Source: Heligmosomoides polygyrus polygyrus (taxonomy: Eukaryota; Nematoda; Chromadorea; Rhabditida; Heligmosomidae). Taken from it: a stretch of 64,000 nucleotides of DNA. Below the pieces are notes generated by a model. The model did not search any database and was not told the DNA's origin. It was given only the letters and a program-made list of their open reading frames with translations. The stretch covers positions 1,488,001 to 1,552,000 of the forward strand of contig OX377204.1 in the NCBI GenBank assembly GCA_947396885.1, in the 5' to 3' direction. This document shows, piece by piece, positions 34,027 to 44,935 of the stretch (position 1 is the first letter of the stretch; each line of letters begins with the position of its first letter). The translations under genes and the position numbers were made by a program.

Positions 34027-34049
34027 GGTTTAATTACCCAAGCTTTATG
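34027..34049 (+). other. SL1 spliced-leader-like sequence
   Basis: GGTTTAATTACCCAAG (34027-34042) is identical to the first 16 of 22 nt of the nematode SL1 leader. The next bases, CTTTATG, fit the leader end TTTGAG with one insertion and two changes. No GT donor follows and no Sm site or SL RNA body is evident, so this is not a normal SL RNA gene. It may be the 5' end of a retrocopied trans-spliced mRNA or a decayed SL gene. An ATG lies at 34047. Confidence 0.6.
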
Positions 34050-34939
34050 CTCAACGCACACCGTAATTGCACGAGGTTAACAAGGTCGAAATCCGCGTGG
34101 CATTCTGTTACAAAGAGGAAGGCGAGTGGAGGATTCGAGAGTACCGTAGGCTTACCGCGCCCGCCTCCAACGAGATTTCAATACAAGATGAGCCGAGTTG
34201 AGCAGATCGCGCATTACTGCTTTGGAGGAGTCATTTCTAGGACGGTGAGTCGACCGTCCGCAGATAAGTTTTCCTCCAGTAACGTCATCTCATTCTGTAG
34301 TTCACTGCGAGAAGCAGCTTTGTGCTGCGTTGGAAGTAGGGCAAAAAGCGACTGAGGTCCTCAATCACCGCCCTACGATGTAAAATCTGCTCCGTTGCGC
34401 ACAGTCTGCGCTGTTCATCCGTTACAGCTCGTCCAAGGTGGGCTCAACAACACGCCACGCTACCGTAATCGGGGGCGGTGGCGGGCGGCGGCGGACCGAT
34501 ACCGTAACCCAGGGAGACACCTAACGTATGAAACCTAAGGATAGTGACAACGCATCTCAAAAATCAAGAAGAAGGGGGTGTCCGAGGTCGCGTGTCGCAG
34601 AAGTCGTGCCTCGAGTATACGAAGCTAAACTAGGTAGCCACATCGGCAACTGATTATTGGAACACGTCAAACTTAAGCACTAATTCACGTCTCTTGGGAC
34701 ACGTCTCCAATGATTTAACACATGCTATCAGACTTCTAGGAGATGTCACATGAATCCGAACGCCCTAGCTTCAAAGACGAGAATTAGTTGCTGGTGAACA
34801 TGGTTCTTAGATGGGGAGGAGAAGAGTGGGGTTTTCCTACGTGACAGTCGACGTAAAAATGTTGATGTGTAGGAGAAACAATACATGGAGGATTGCCGTG
34901 TTTCGTAACGAGATGTTCCACAATTGCATTCACATGCCC

Positions 34940-34945
34940 TTTATT
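34940..34945 (-). terminator. AATAAA polyadenylation signal of the small secreted protein gene
   Basis: AATAAA on the minus strand begins 5 nt after the TAA stop at 34950. The close spacing supports exon 3 being the true last exon. Confidence 0.6.
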
Positions 34946-34949
34946 AACT

Positions 34950-36205
34950 TTAATCGTATTGTACGCTCGCAGGAACCATCTCATCCTCGTTGTCGTCAGT
35001 GATATTCGGAAGATTCGATCCGCATTTTTGGTATTTCTTATAATCCTCTTCTGAACTGTTAGCAAACACGAGGTCGCCATTTTTCGTGGTAGCTGTCAAA
35101 TACGTTTTTGTACCCTGAAGTAGTATATAGTTATAATGGCTCCACCGCAATCACACTAGGAAGGTTATTTATCAGACTATCTGTAGTAAGATATATACGA
35201 TTTTATAAAATGAAGTGTTCTAAAAAAATCGATGGTTTCTTTTTATTAAATCGTTAAATGCTTTTTGTAATTAGAAAGCTACGTTCGAACAATATGACCA
35301 ATTGATTAAAGTGTTCGTTGTTGCCCTTTTAGAGGTGCTTTATTTGCAATGCTTCCCATTGCGAGCGCATACAAAAAACCTCGCATCTACTAATCGATCC
35401 CACGTTTTGGTTACGGACGGCCCAACCTAAGCTTCAACCCCTCCGGATTTGGAGAATTTGTGCTTTACTTGTCCGGAAGAAATAAAGCAATCGTTTTACG
35501 CCGACCGCTACCCTGTTTCTCCTCGATTTTTTGAGCTCTCTTTAATAGATAGGCGCGTGTACCGCAGTCGGAGGAGGCACACGATACCAGGTTCTTGGTT
35601 CGGATTTTCCACCCAGGCCAACCCATCCTTCCATCACTCCCGAATCGGCAGTTTGTGGCCGGACCTGTCTGGGAAGGATAAGGCACTGACTTGCTCATCG
35701 GCTGTCCACCGAAAGTCATTGTATGGCTAAATAGGCATCCAAATTGCCTCCATCACATCCCCCTTGTAGAACTAGGACGCATGACGAAGCCCAAAAGAGA
35801 AGACTAACGCCGTCCTTATTCTTATTCTTATCCTAGAAGTTTAAGGCTGTTAAACTAATAGTGTTGCTATACCTTGTGTTGCTGGTGACAACGACTGCAT
35901 ATAAGAAATCCGCTGGATGATGCGGATCGGGAAAGACAGTCATTCTGTGCACTAAACTGCCTTCTCCCTGAAATTACTTCGCAAGGAATAAAATGAAACA
36001 AATGCAACAGCTGCACTATGTGACAACTTGCCAATGTCGTGTTCAAAAAGGCGTTGAGTTTCTCGAGCAGATCCTTGGGAACCTGATTCTGAAAACTTCC
36101 TCCAACGTGTTCCAGCCTGTGCTGCTCACTATGACAGCCTGGCTTGACATCTCGCGAGTATACGCTGAGAACTCCTAGTGCAATGAAGCATGCAATTGCG
36201 TTCAT
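34950..36205 (-). CDS. Small secreted protein of unknown family, three exons, one join unresolved
   Basis: Exon 1 is 36205-36032 and encodes 58 aa starting MNAIACFIALGVLSVYS, a clear signal peptide, then HVGGSFQNQVPKDLLEKLNA. Exon 3 is 35114-34950: GTKTYLTATTKNGDLVFANS, one Cys, an acidic tail and a TAA stop. Between them exon 2 (35967-35873) has TTTCAG before it and GTATAG after it. In phase 0, using a GC donor after 36032, it reads MTVFPDPHHPADFLYAVVVT, which is protein-like, but joining it to exon 3 is off by one base. Ending exon 1 at CAA/gttgtc keeps phase throughout but gives a less protein-like exon 2. A missed exon or a frameshift is possible. A SINE lies in the second intron. The G-G near the N terminus and the TKTYLTA strand recall cystatins only weakly, so I do not assign a family. 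Expected length is about 145 aa. Confidence 0.7.
35550..35830 (+). mobile_element. SINE1 copy in the second intron of the small secreted protein gene
   Basis: GGCGCGTGTACCGCAGTCGG head, GGTTCGGATTTTCC B box and CATCGGCTGTCCACCGAAAG body, opposite to the gene. Confidence 0.75.
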
Positions 36206-36225
36206 TCTGAAACTAGTCCTTCGTT

Positions 36226-36228
36226 CCT
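36226..36228 (-). promoter_or_regulatory. Leader-type splice acceptor of the small secreted protein gene
   Basis: Minus strand TTTCACTTTCAG ends at 36227, 22 nt before the ATG at 36205. A second TTTCAG lies directly before the AATG. This is the arrangement expected for SL trans-splicing in nematodes, and no upstream cis exon was recognised. Confidence 0.5.
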
Positions 36229-36424
36229 GAAAGTGAAACAAAACGAGAGTAAAATCGACACTCGACAGGCTATCGGCTCTTATTGGTTACCACTAACGTG
36301 ATGAAGTCAGTTGTAAGTACAATAGTAAATAATAAGAGCAAATATGAGAGCTAGTCATCTACCTGAGTTCAAATAATTTAGCAAAGAGCAAACAAATAAA
36401 GCCAGCAAAGAATGAACAAATAAT

Positions 36425-36695
36425 GGATGGCGTTGATCGAACTCTTGGAATGCGCCATGCATTCTACTTCTACGAGATGTCGTGGCTACTTGAACGCGCA
36501 TTTGGCCTACAGTACACTATGATTCATGGTGGCCAGCCGACGGACAAGTCAATATGCGCCCTTCCCAAACAAGTCTTGTACCAATTCACCTACCCCGGAG
36601 GGATGGAATGTTTGGTTGGACTAGACCCGTTCCGAACCAAGACCTGGAATCGGGTGCACGCAACTCCTCCTATTGCGCAACCACGCACCCCTATC
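36425..36695 (-). mobile_element. SINE1 copy
   Basis: Minus-strand copy with body and tail (TGCGCCATGCATTCTACTTC on the plus strand). The head is degenerate. It lies about 200 bp upstream of the small secreted protein gene. Confidence 0.7.
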
Positions 36696-37094
36696 AGCAA
36701 TAGGTTGTCAAATCCTAATAGCGGCTCTTTAGGAGTGAGTTAGAAGCTTCTTTAGGGTTACATGTGGTAACTTCTAATTCAAAAAATGTTCGTCCCTTTT
36801 GCAGTAAGAAAACAAGCCAAAAGTACCTGACCTGTCCTGTAGACAGATCGATCATAGTGTATAAATTAGGTGAACCTTTTTGTTTTCTAAGATAGGAGGA
36901 AGGCTCGGCAGGCTAATTTTTGATACCGATTTTGATATCCTTGCGCTAAATAAGGAAAGGCCCCATTGGGCTTTTCTTTTTCCAAATTTTTCTAATATGA
37001 GCGAGTTTTTTTAAAATAATTTTATGTGTCCTTATTTTTCGCTATGAGTTTCTGTTTCGCTGTTTTTCATTAAAGAATTTCTACGCAGTATGGC

Positions 37095-37405
37095 GGCTAT
37101 GTAGCTCAAGGACGGGTGGTAGCTCTGGATGAGTAGCCGGCTGTCTCGTGTGCCTAATTCCAGGTTCCTGGTCAGGATTTCACGTCCAAGCCAACCAATC
37201 CTTTCATCCCTCTAGAATCGGCAAATTGGTGCCAGACTTGTCTGGGATGAATAAAACATCCACTTGTTCATCGACTGGCCACCACAAGTCATTCTGCAGG
37301 CCAGGCACGGATTCAAATTGACTCCATGACATCCCTATGTAGAAGTAGGATGCGTGGCGCATCCCAAAGGGACTTGCGGCACTATCCTTTATCCTTTGTC
37401 TTAAT
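37095..37405 (+). mobile_element. SINE1 copy with altered head
   Basis: The body matches (GTGCCAGACTTGTCTGGGAT, GACTGGCCACCACAAGTCAT). The head contains an insertion around GACGGGTGGTAGCTC, which resembles a repeated A box. Confidence 0.65.
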
Positions 37406-37949
37406 TTTGCCGTGAGGCATGGCAACAAAGATGGCTTGCTAGACTGGCAGAGAATGTAGTTGGTTTATTTTAGCTATGGAGAAATTGAATCAATGCTGCG
37501 AGAAGAGAAAGAGAAGACGTGCCGACGTGAGTTGGTTGCCTGACACCGACTATCTACCCTCCTTTATATAATAAGCTGTTCCATTCTGAATCTAGCGCCC
37601 GTGTATTTTCAGATTTAATTAAGGAGAAGTGCAAGTGGACTGTTTTATAAAAAAGTGTTAATCTAAAAGCGTTATTCAGATTTTCATCGGCAAAATCTGG
37701 TTAGTAGGTGGATTTCTTCATTGTTATGCCTGGTTATCCTGTGAGTTGTCCTCGAATAACCATTTCTGTAAGTACAGTATCGTTGGTAAAAATCGTCCAA
37801 AACGCGGCCAGCGGCGGATTAATCCACCAATCTCGTGTCATAAATCTCCTAAAATTCGATTATATTCAATGAAATGCACAGGGTTGGGGTCAGAACAGTG
37901 TGATGTACCCGACGGTGTAAAAATTTGCATATTTTTAGGAATTTTTGGT

Positions 37950-39341
37950 TTGAGATGACAAAATTAAGCCAGCCTCGTAATTGTCCTGACTTGATACATA
38001 TTCGCTTCTGAGTCTCGCCTAATTATGCCTTCTGGCAGGAAGGGAGCTGTCCAGTAGTGTTTTAAAAATTTTAAACGGTGTCGGAAATGTACTTCACGCC
38101 AAATTCACGTTTTGCCTCATTATGGGATCTATTTGATGTCAAATATGCCTAGTTTAGCTTCACGTTCATCATTCCGTGCATCCTCAACTGCCGATTTTTT
38201 CCATTTTCGCTTATAATTTGCGATCATACCACTTCCATTCTAGAGCTGATTTTGGCTCAGGTTTTGAATGTTAGGTGTGGATTAAAAATTCAGGTTTAAG
38301 GTCTACTATGCTTAAAAGTAAAATTGTAACTGTAACCAAATTGGCTGCGCATCAAGATTCCATGGAGACACCTCCCGCAAAGGCTAATTGAAGCGTGTAG
38401 AACTGTGTCTTCAAGCGACGGATCAGCGTAGAAGCTGGATATGTGATAGGCAACACTCAGAGATGCTGCCGTACAAAAATGATGGAGCTGGCAGCTCAGG
38501 TCTAGCAGCTTCATTGCTTCGAAAAGGCTATGTCCTTCTAGTCCGAACATAAGACTGAACACCGACGTCGTCCAGACCTCGCAGAACAGTTCCCTTTATT
38601 TAGCGAAGCCTATGTTTGCAATATTTTAAAGAGAGTTTTCCACTTGACCGCAATCCCATTTATTTCCTTGAGACAAGTTCGGTACGAGAGTCCAGGCTGT
38701 TGCTGTAATTGCACTGACCTGACGTGCCCGACCAAACATGTCCTTCGGACATACAATCACTGCTTTCCTCCTCTCACTACTCACACTAACACAATGCAGG
38801 GTCAGATTTGAGTTCTGAGAATCGAAGGGAGTGTCCTTCTGTGACGACGTTTTTTGGGCGGTCATACTCTGTTTTGGATTTGGTAGAGAAGTTCCGCGTA
38901 TTTTTAGTTGTTTCTCAAAAACTGCAAAGAATGTAATTTTTCTCTCCTATTACTCTGTAAAAAGTAAGATATCATGTCGCAAAGATGAGCAGCATTTGGA
39001 GGTGATAAAGCGCCAACCAATCACAACCGGGCAGAGCACCCAGAGAGCAGACGCCAGTCAATCGGGTACGAGCCGTACAAGCCTTCTCTGAATGGCACGC
39101 CGGTTTGAAGCGATCAGATTGTGAAAATGGGCAAATTGGGCAAATTTCATATCAACTCGATCGCCATGATGAGGCAAAACCTAAAATTGGCGTGGAATAC
39201 ATTTTCGACACCGTTTAAAAATTTTAAAACCCTGATGGACAGGTCTCTCCTTGGCAGGAGTCATAATTAGGCGAGACTTTTGAGCGAATATTGATCAGGT
39301 CAAGACAATTACGAGGCTCCGCTTATTTAGGTTATCTCAGA
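37950..39341. mobile_element. DNA element with about 200-bp terminal inverted repeats
   Basis: 37950-38155 pairs with 39130-39341 (shared: CCTCGTAATTGTC, TCTCGCCTAATTATG, TTTTAAACGGTGTCG). The 970-bp centre has no recognisable transposase. Superfamily not determined. Confidence 0.75.
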
Positions 39342-39738
39342 CACGAAAATCACACGACCGATTATTGCACTTGTTCCAGGTCCTTGCGGCATCGTGTATG
39401 ATCAGCAAATTAATTGTCTTCTTCTGCTGTGTCTAATGTTCACTTTTGAGAAGGTTCTGAATTGCCCTACACGATACCATAATACTGTTCCACCCAGAGT
39501 CTTCAGAAATTTAGCCACATCGGAATGGGAGTGCTCCACCGCTAACCAGAGGAAGATTTTCGGTACTTTGATGTTGGAGTCCACTACTTTCTAATAAAAG
39601 TCGCTACAACAACGATACTTGCAAGGATTATAGCACTAAGGATATGCTACACAGAAGTTGGTACGTGGTTCCCTGCAATTGGAAAAGGACTCCTAAGAGG
39701 GTCGCTTAATGATGTTGCAGGACTCATGGTTCACCTGT

Positions 39739-40362
39739 ACAGTAATGAGATCTGGGCACTAGTTAAAAGTTCCGACTCCACCGACAAGTCTTCGGTCGAA
39801 AATTTTTTTTCGCTGAAACTTCGTCTAGGGGGGTTATTTGGAGTGGTGATCACGAATCTGACATCCGTTTTTCGTTTTACGCTGGAGTACGGTAGGTTAC
39901 GGTAGGTACGGGTAACTAAGGCTGCTGAGGTCATAATCATCGATTTTGCCCAAACTTCGTCTAGGGGGGGGGGGGGTTATTTGGGGTGCTGAGCACGAAT
40001 CTGACATCCGCTTTTCGTTTTACGCTGGAGTACGGTAGATTACGGTAGGTACGGCTAACTAAGGCTGCCGAGGTCGGAATCATCGATTTTGCCCAAACTT
40101 CGCCTAGGGGGTTATTTGGGGTGCCGATCATGAATCTGACATCCGTTTTTCGTTTTACGCCGGAGTTTGGGCCAAATCGGTGACCACTACCTCAGTCCTT
40201 CCGTGACCTACCGTACTCCAGCGTAAAACAAAAAACGGATATCAGATTCGTGATCAGCACCCCAAATAACCCCCTAGACGAAGTTTCAGCGAAAAATTTT
40301 TTTTCGACCGAAGTCCCGTCGGTGGAGTCGGAACTTTTAACAAGTGCCGAGATCTGCACTGT
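39739..40362. mobile_element. Foldback element with internal tandem repeats
   Basis: The ends ACAGTAATGAGATCTGGGCA and (inverted) ACAGTGCAGATCTCGGCA continue into TTAAAAGTTCCGACTCCACC on both sides. Inside, about 140-bp direct units start AAACTTCGTCTAGGGG near 39815, 39952 and 40095, then an inverted half unit. No coding frame. Confidence 0.8.
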
Positions 40363-41145
40363 AATGCCTGTTTTGAGTTGAAGTTTGAAGGTACCGAATA
40401 CCTCCTCTTACTCCGCTCCATTACACTTCATCAACACCTCGCTTTAGAAATTACGTTACGCACGTTCTAAAGGCTTAACGTCTTTCGTTTTGTACGGTCT
40501 GCGAGCAGCACTATGAGGCCATAAAATGACGAGATATGACTGGTGGTGATGTGTTTGAATGGAACACTTCTACAAGTTCAGGTTCATGCACTTTTTTCAT
40601 TCGCCAAGTTGTTATTTTCTTGCTATAGTTCTGTGTGCTCTGCAAGTACTTACCATATTTTCAGAGAAAGTTCGTTTGGCAACACGCGCGCGCAATGAAT
40701 GCATAGACTTCAATATTGCATTATTATGACCACATTTTATGAAGCAGAACTAAGGACAAGTGCACTCGTCCATGCTCGACCTTTATCGGTATGACAACTA
40801 TTTTCGAACACATGCACCCTTCAACCGGTCTATACTGTAACATCAAACCAAAAATGATGACGAGGATAATGCTTGGCGTGTAGAGGTATCAGCCTTCATG
40901 TGTCTCTCACAGCTGTTATTGTACATTATATCTCATATATCTACCATTTTCACGTCAAATTCGACACTTTTCAAATCAAATTGGACACTCTCACTCTTCT
41001 AAGCTACCTTTAAGACGTTCGAGATTAATGCGAACTCTTCCAAATCAAAATTACTTTCTCTTTGCCAATTTCCCAGCGATGGCAAGAAATTAATGACAGA
41101 TTATATTGCTCAATGTCAAAAATTGTCAGAACAAGAAGTAGTTAA

Positions 41146-41410
41146 CCCTTTAACGACACGCACGATTTTTGGGTGACTGCCGTGTGCGATAGCGCACATT
41201 TTTTCCGCACGCCGATTATTTGAATTATTTTATCTGTATTATTTTTATTATTATGAAAACAGTAGCGAATGAAGTTTCCCAAGAACCGTCTTGACTGTAG
41301 ATATAAGTGGACTCATTGATTAATATTGTACTATTAAATGCTTGATAGTTTTCCATGAACTATTCTTTTGATGGTGTCCGACGACATCGTCGGACATTGT
41401 AGTGAAAGGG
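41146..41410. mobile_element. piggyBac-type MITE with TTAA duplication
   Basis: Ends CCCTTTAACGACA and (inverted) CCCTTTCACTACA lie between two TTAA sites (41142-41145, 41411-41414). The 265-bp length, CCC terminus and TTAA target are diagnostic of piggyBac derivatives. Confidence 0.8.
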
Positions 41411-41571
41411 TTAACGTGATGGACCTACACATTTGGTTGTTCTTTTAGTAGCTCAGCGTTTCCTAGACCACCGAATTACCTTTATTTTAAAACTCGATGA
41501 CTCTTACTCCTTAACCATAAGACAGTGCCAGCTCATCACCTGGTTTTTTCCCTTTAAAGTTTTCTAATTAA

Positions 41572-43848
41572 TACTGTCGAACACAAGGTTTTTATGGTGA
41601 ATCTTTATTCGGCCTAACGTTTCGCCGGAGTCGTCTTCTTCAGAGACCTGAATGTGGCGCAAGGTTTTTGACATGCCATTTGCACCACAAAGTACTTTGT
41701 CTGCTCTAGCGGTTCTGGCGTAAATCTATGATCAATCGTCAAAGTGGAAGTGAGAGATAAACTCACGCATAGATCCACCACCAGAGTGCGATCGCCCTCT
41801 ACTAGAAGGCTAGCAAGTGCGAATGAAAAACACCGTGCAGTCATCGTATAACTAGACATTCCTAGACATGCACATTAGTTGACTGGTCGTCCTACAGTTC
41901 GCAGTATAAAACAAAGGGCAGGAGTTCACCTGTAACGGATATGCGCTCATAGCTGCCAGGTTCGACCCTCGATGAATCTCGGCATCGATCGTTGTCCAAT
42001 TGTTTGGTGTGGTGTTGAACTCGAAACCGAGATAGTGCACGCTTTATTGACGACTAACGTTTCGGCGATGTCGCCTTCTTCAGAGTCTGAAAAATCCAAA
42101 CATGTGTTGAAGCTACCAGGCCAAACATCGCCACGAACATTGCGAAAATTCAAAGACCCCCCCCCCCCGAACAGCAACCCTTCCGGCAGAGAGAGATGAC
42201 AGCAGCCCAACATTTAGAACACCAGAGAGACCCCACAAAGTGAAACTGTCTAAAAGGCGAGACTGAGGGGGTGAGCTCGCGGGTTATATAGACGCATTCC
42301 CCCCCCCCCCCCCGCCGATTCAACCTCGGGCTCTTGGCCTGTATCCAGAACCCATCCAGGGTTTTGCGCGCGGCGGTGTGGGCCTCCCGTGCTAGAATTT
42401 TGAAAGTGACCCCAAAGTCGGTGCCGTTATGGTCGTTTTCCCTGTGGCAGCCCAAAGCAGTTGATGGTCGTTACCTGCTCTTCCCTTCCAGGTGTTCTTT
42501 AACGCGGACGTAGAAGGGGCGAGCTGTTTCACCGATGTATTCACCTCCACAGCTGTTGCACCTTATGAGGTAGACAACCCCAGAAACCATGCAGTGTCCT
42601 TCGTTGCCTGCAGGACAGATGGCGCAATTTGGGGTTTCTCAACTCCTGTCGTTCAGGCGGTTGCGCACTAAACGACTTTTCAGGTTAGCGGGAGGTGTAT
42701 CTACCACTTTGACATCGTTTTCCAGTCCCGCCCTTCTAACGCACTTCCTAATAGACGTGCTGACACTGTCTGAGACGAAAGGAGGGGTTCTGGATACAGG
42801 CCAAGAGCCCGAGGTTGAATCGGCGGGGGAATGCGTCTATATAACCCGCGAGCTCACCCCTTACCTCAGTCTCGCCTTTTAGACAGTTGCACTTTGTGGG
42901 GTCTCTCTGGTGTTCTAAATGTTGGGCTGCTGTCATCTCTCTTTGCCGGAAGGGTTGCTGTTTGGGGGGTCTTTGAATTTTCGCAAGGTTCTGGCGATGT
43001 TTGGCCTGGTAGCTTCAACACATGTTTGGACTTTTCAGACTCTGAAGAAGGCGACATCGCCGAAACGTTAGTCGTCAATAAAGCGTGCGCTCATAGCGGT
43101 TATTCATTGCCGATTTCTTCCAAAAATCCAGAACGCTGCTAATGCCTTCCTCGCAGATATCTCCTCCCCTACAGCCAAAATCTTACACTTAACGCCGAAA
43201 TCATTACCACCATGCACATCGACTTTATGCTTACCAAGTGACCTGCCTAATGATTCGCGCCTTTTAGCAAGGTGTTCTTTTATACGCACTGCTAGCATTC
43301 TTCCAGTTTCCCCGACGTAGTGCACTCGAGCTCATAAATTACTCCGGCCTTGGAGCAATCACCAACGTTGCAATTTGGGCATACAGCGCAATTCTCCGAA
43401 AGGCACTGCCATTTGCAAAGTCTGCTTCGAACCATGCTTGATGTTGTCGCTGGGAATGTTCACCAACACAACATAATCCAGCAACTGTGCGTGTTCGATA
43501 GCTTTTTGGAATACAGCAGTAACCTTATCGGAGAAGAAGAGAAGAACAAGAGCTAATCTTCTTTGGCGCTTTTTTTCTTTCACGGAAATTGGTGTGTGTT
43601 TTCCTCGACGCTGTGGTATCGGATAGAGGGCGATCGGTGGTGGATCTATACGTGAGTTTATCTTTCACTTCCAGTCTATGACGATTGGTCATAGATTTGC
43701 GCCAAAACCGCTAGAACAGGCAAACGCTTGGCAGTGTGAATTGCATGTCAAAAACCTTGCGCCACATTCAGGCCTCTCAAGACGACGACTCGTCGAAACG
43801 TTAAGCCGAATAAAGTTCCTCCTTAAAAACTTCGTGTTGGCACAGTAT
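41572..43848 (-). mobile_element. Outer Penelope-like element with inverted terminal repeats
   Basis: 41572-41860 and 43590-43848 are inverted copies of one repeat (sharing GAATGTGGCGCAAGGTTTTT and GATAAACTCACG). Between them, minus strand 43440-43104 reads NCAVCPNCNVGDCSKAGVIY, then HYVGETGRMLAVRIKEHLAK and GNDFGVKCKILAVGEEISAR: the Cys motif and GIY-YIG endonuclease of Penelope-like retroelements, with a frameshift. The reverse transcriptase is absent. Confidence 0.8.
41954..43085 (-). mobile_element. Inner Penelope-like element with 12-bp target duplication
   Basis: Flanked by TGCGCTCATAGC at 41942-41953 and 43086-43097. The inverted terminal repeats 42034-42347 and 42783-43085 share over 300 bp. 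The minus-strand centre encodes NCAICPAGNEGHCMVSGVVY, CNSCGGEYIGETARPFYVRV and TDFGVTFKILAREAHTAARK (GIY-YIG), with a stop and shift. It belongs to a different subfamily from the element it sits in. Confidence 0.85.
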
Positions 43849-43867
43849 TAACCAGAAAACAATAACT

Positions 43868-44935
43868 AACCATGCCGAGGTTTCAAGAAGAGAGAAGTTG
43901 GAGACCTTTCTACAAAGTTTCCATGAATCTCATTTTAAGCCCTATATTCCATATTAGGCTGCGTCTGTCCGTGGAAATATTCAATTCATCATCCGGTCCG
44001 GAATTATCCAGTTTCTGTTCAGCAATTTTTGAAAAGTGCGGACGCGCGTTGTCATGCAGGATATTGGGCTTGTTGGACTGACCAAAGCCGGATAGTTGTC
44101 ATTCGACTTCTGGTGCATCACTTCAACTTCGGCAGAGTACTTCTCCGCTGTGATATTCTCTCCAGTCTCTAAGGACTTGAATTGACTATACCAGCCATTG
44201 TCCACCATACAGTCATCATGGCCTTCCTTAGATGGAGACTTGGTTCCGGAATCTGCTGAAGACGCTCACTCTTGTCCAGCCGTTGTGTGAAGCGATGACG
44301 ATTGTCGTGAGAAATCCACTTTTCGTCGCGGGTCAGGATCCTATTCGAAAAAGGCTCCTATAGATTGCTTAACAAGATACAGGTGTCGGGGCGCTTCGAT
44401 ATCTGCCCGGCGGTCAGTTCGTGCGGGATCCATTCATCCAATTTCTCTACTTTTCCTATCGTGTTTAAGTGGCGAATGATAGTGCTGCCGTCAACGCCGA
44501 AATGCTGTGCTGGCTCTCTCACAGTTTGACGCGGATCCGCTTCCACCGTGGCTTTGAGTTGCTCGTCTTCAAGGAGCGATGGCGGCCCAACTCGGTCTTC
44601 ATCTTCGAGACTTTCATCTCCAGGGACCAGATTCATCAACGACTTACAGAGATTTAACGGAGAAATTACAGCCGAAATTCCTGATAACGCCAAAATTTCG
44701 CCATATCGCCTGTTGATAAGCTGTGTTGGTTCGCGTTTTTTCAGGAATTACGGCTGTAATTTCTCCATTAAATCTCTGTAAGCGTTGGTGAATCCAGCCC
44801 CAGATCGAAACCATTTGAACCATGGCGAATTGTGCGTTCCCTAGCGAAATCCTCCTCAAACACAGCGTCGATGTTACGAGCTGCGGCCGCGGCGTTGTAT
44901 CCACTTCTCCATTCATATAAGCAGAGCGCCCGTTT
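43868..44935 (-). pseudogene. mariner transposase remnant split by a MITE-A
   Basis: Minus strand: N-terminal GNAQFAMVQM region, then after the MITE at 44620-44803 PGDESLEDEDRVGPPSLLED, QTVREPAQHFGVDGSTIIRH, LTRDEKWISHDNRHR and ITAEKYSAEVEVMHQKS. Several stops and shifts are present. Terminal repeats were not recognised. Confidence 0.8.
44620..44803. mobile_element. MITE-A copy inside a mariner
   Basis: CCAGGGACCAGATTCATCAA and GTTGGTGAATCCAGCCCCAG ends. It splits the mariner N-terminal region. Confidence 0.8.

Noticed and set aside
34950..36205. Assignment of the small secreted protein as a cystatin
   Set aside because: No clear QxVxG or PW loop. The VGG and TKTYLTA resemblance is too weak.
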